From positions 1-41,387 of the forward strand of contig CAYJGK010000015.1 in assembly GCA_964370065.1 (NCBI GenBank): a DNA stretch of 41,387 nt. The letters are read 5' to 3'. Of this stretch, positions 40,827-41,387 are shown in pieces. Position 1 is the stretch's first letter, and every line of letters starts with the position of its first letter. A program made the position numbers and the translations under genes. The notes beneath the pieces were generated by a model. It was given only the letters and a program-made list of their open reading frames with translations, did no database searches and was not told the DNA's origin. This stretch comes from CAMQRS01 sp964370065 (lineage in GTDB: Bacteria > Bacillota_I > Bacilli_A > Erysipelotrichales > Erysipelotrichaceae).

Positions 40827-41369
40827 ATGTTAATAGCTATACTAGAAGACAAAGCTTTTCGTAAAAGAATGAGTTGCCCTTACTCAAAGCGTTGGACAGT
40901 TCGCGTATTAGCCTATAATAGTGAAGGGAAGTTAGCTTTCCTACGTATTGTCGGCCAGGATGAGTTTGGAAGACGAAATCACCTTGAAACCATTGGCGGA
41001 GGAGTGGAGAATGATGAAACACTTGAAGAAACGCTAATGCGTGAAGTAGGTGAAGAAATAGGATATTTATGTGAGATTGATAGTGAGTTGGGTGTGATTA
41101 TTGATCACTATAATTTGATTCATAGAGAAACTATTTCAAATTATTTTGTGGTGCAATTAACTGATTATGTGGGGGTTGAAAGTAAAAACGCTAAAGAAGA
41201 AGAATTAATTAAAGGCATTGAGTTTTATGATGAAGAAGATGCACTACGCTTATTGAGTGAACATAAAAAAAATGATATTAACGATTTAGTTCACCGAAGA
41301 GATTATATTGCACTTAAACACCACATGAATAATAAACTTAAGTTAAATGCAATACATAAAAAAATATAG
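40827..41369 (+). CDS. Nudix hydrolase
   Basis: The 180-aa cytosolic enzyme would hydrolyse a nucleoside diphosphate linked to another group. The Nudix box G-x5-E-x7-REVGEEIG-Y is complete (GGVENDETLEETLM then REVGEEIGY), giving the Mg-binding glutamates. The N-terminus has R-V-L-A-Y-N before the Nudix fold, without an extra domain to suggest a substrate (8-oxo-dGTP, ADP-ribose or other). AAGGAG lies 7 bases before ATG. Its stop lies inside a terminator stem. The structured leader suggests control by premature termination. Confidence 0.93.
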   Translation: MLIAILEDKAFRKRMSCPYSKRWTVRVLAYNSEGKLAFLRIVGQDEFGRRNHLETIGGGVENDETLEETLMREVGEEIGYLCEIDSELGVIIDHYNLIHRETISNYFVVQLTDYVGVESKNAKEEELIKGIEFYDEEDALRLLSEHKKNDINDLVHRRDYIALKHHMNNKLKLNAIHKKI

Positions 41370-41387
41370 CGATGGCTATATTTTTTT
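41358..41387 (+). terminator. intrinsic terminator overlapping the Nudix stop codon
   Basis: AAAAAAATATAGC, GATG loop, GCTATATTTTTTT: a 13-bp stem whose 5' arm contains the TAG stop. The window ends within its T-run. Confidence 0.92.

Overview
The window looks like chromosomal DNA of a low-GC Gram-positive bacterium (Bacillota). The DNA is strongly AT-rich. Ribosome binding sites are AGGAGG-like, intrinsic terminators are abundant, and there are CIRCE and T-box elements. TGA serves as a stop (hrcA), so the code is standard. The long PPi-type phosphofructokinase and the InlB/SdrD-type surface proteins suggest an Erysipelotrichia-like lineage, but that placement is inference, not proof.

Region 1 (1-19 kb) is a surface-protein region. 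It holds the 3' end of an InlB-repeat protein with a sortase-type tail, and a 694-aa beta-helix protein with a related tail. A 2232-aa reverse-strand protein follows, with about 30 YGGG-type solenoid turns and ten Ig-like repeats; three of those repeats are an exact 792-bp tandem duplication. A 1775-aa multidomain protein closes the region. The two giants end in a three-helix membrane module instead of a sortase signal. Between them lie two metabolic genes, a 548-aa pyrophosphate-type phosphofructokinase and a Cys-type glutathione peroxidase. Intergenic spaces are long and rich in inverted repeats.

Region 2 (19-27 kb) holds an NhaC-family antiporter and a GatZ/KbaZ-like protein, both on the reverse strand. 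A forward unit follows: a CDF metal exporter with a Mn-type metal signature, a radical SAM/SPASM protein, a 90-aa protein of unknown function and a phosphohexomutase. A reverse PgeF/YfiH gene stands against the heat-shock operon.

Region 3 (27-39 kb) is core metabolism. hrcA-grpE-dnaK-dnaJ is driven by a promoter whose -35 box lies inside a CIRCE operator. A leucine T-box leader follows, then leuS-leuA-leuC-leuD-leuB, apparently one transcript, so tRNA charging would control both the synthetase and leucine biosynthesis.

Region 4 (39-41.4 kb) holds plsY (reverse), a NagD-like HAD phosphatase and a Nudix hydrolase. The Nudix gene is preceded by a structured leader with a terminator and an overlapping competing stem, which looks like an attenuator or riboswitch of a class I do not recognise. 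That leader, the exact Ig-repeat duplication and the mixed surface-anchoring modes are the best candidates for follow-up. All start sites below were chosen by ribosome binding site, and several are shorter than the longest open frame.
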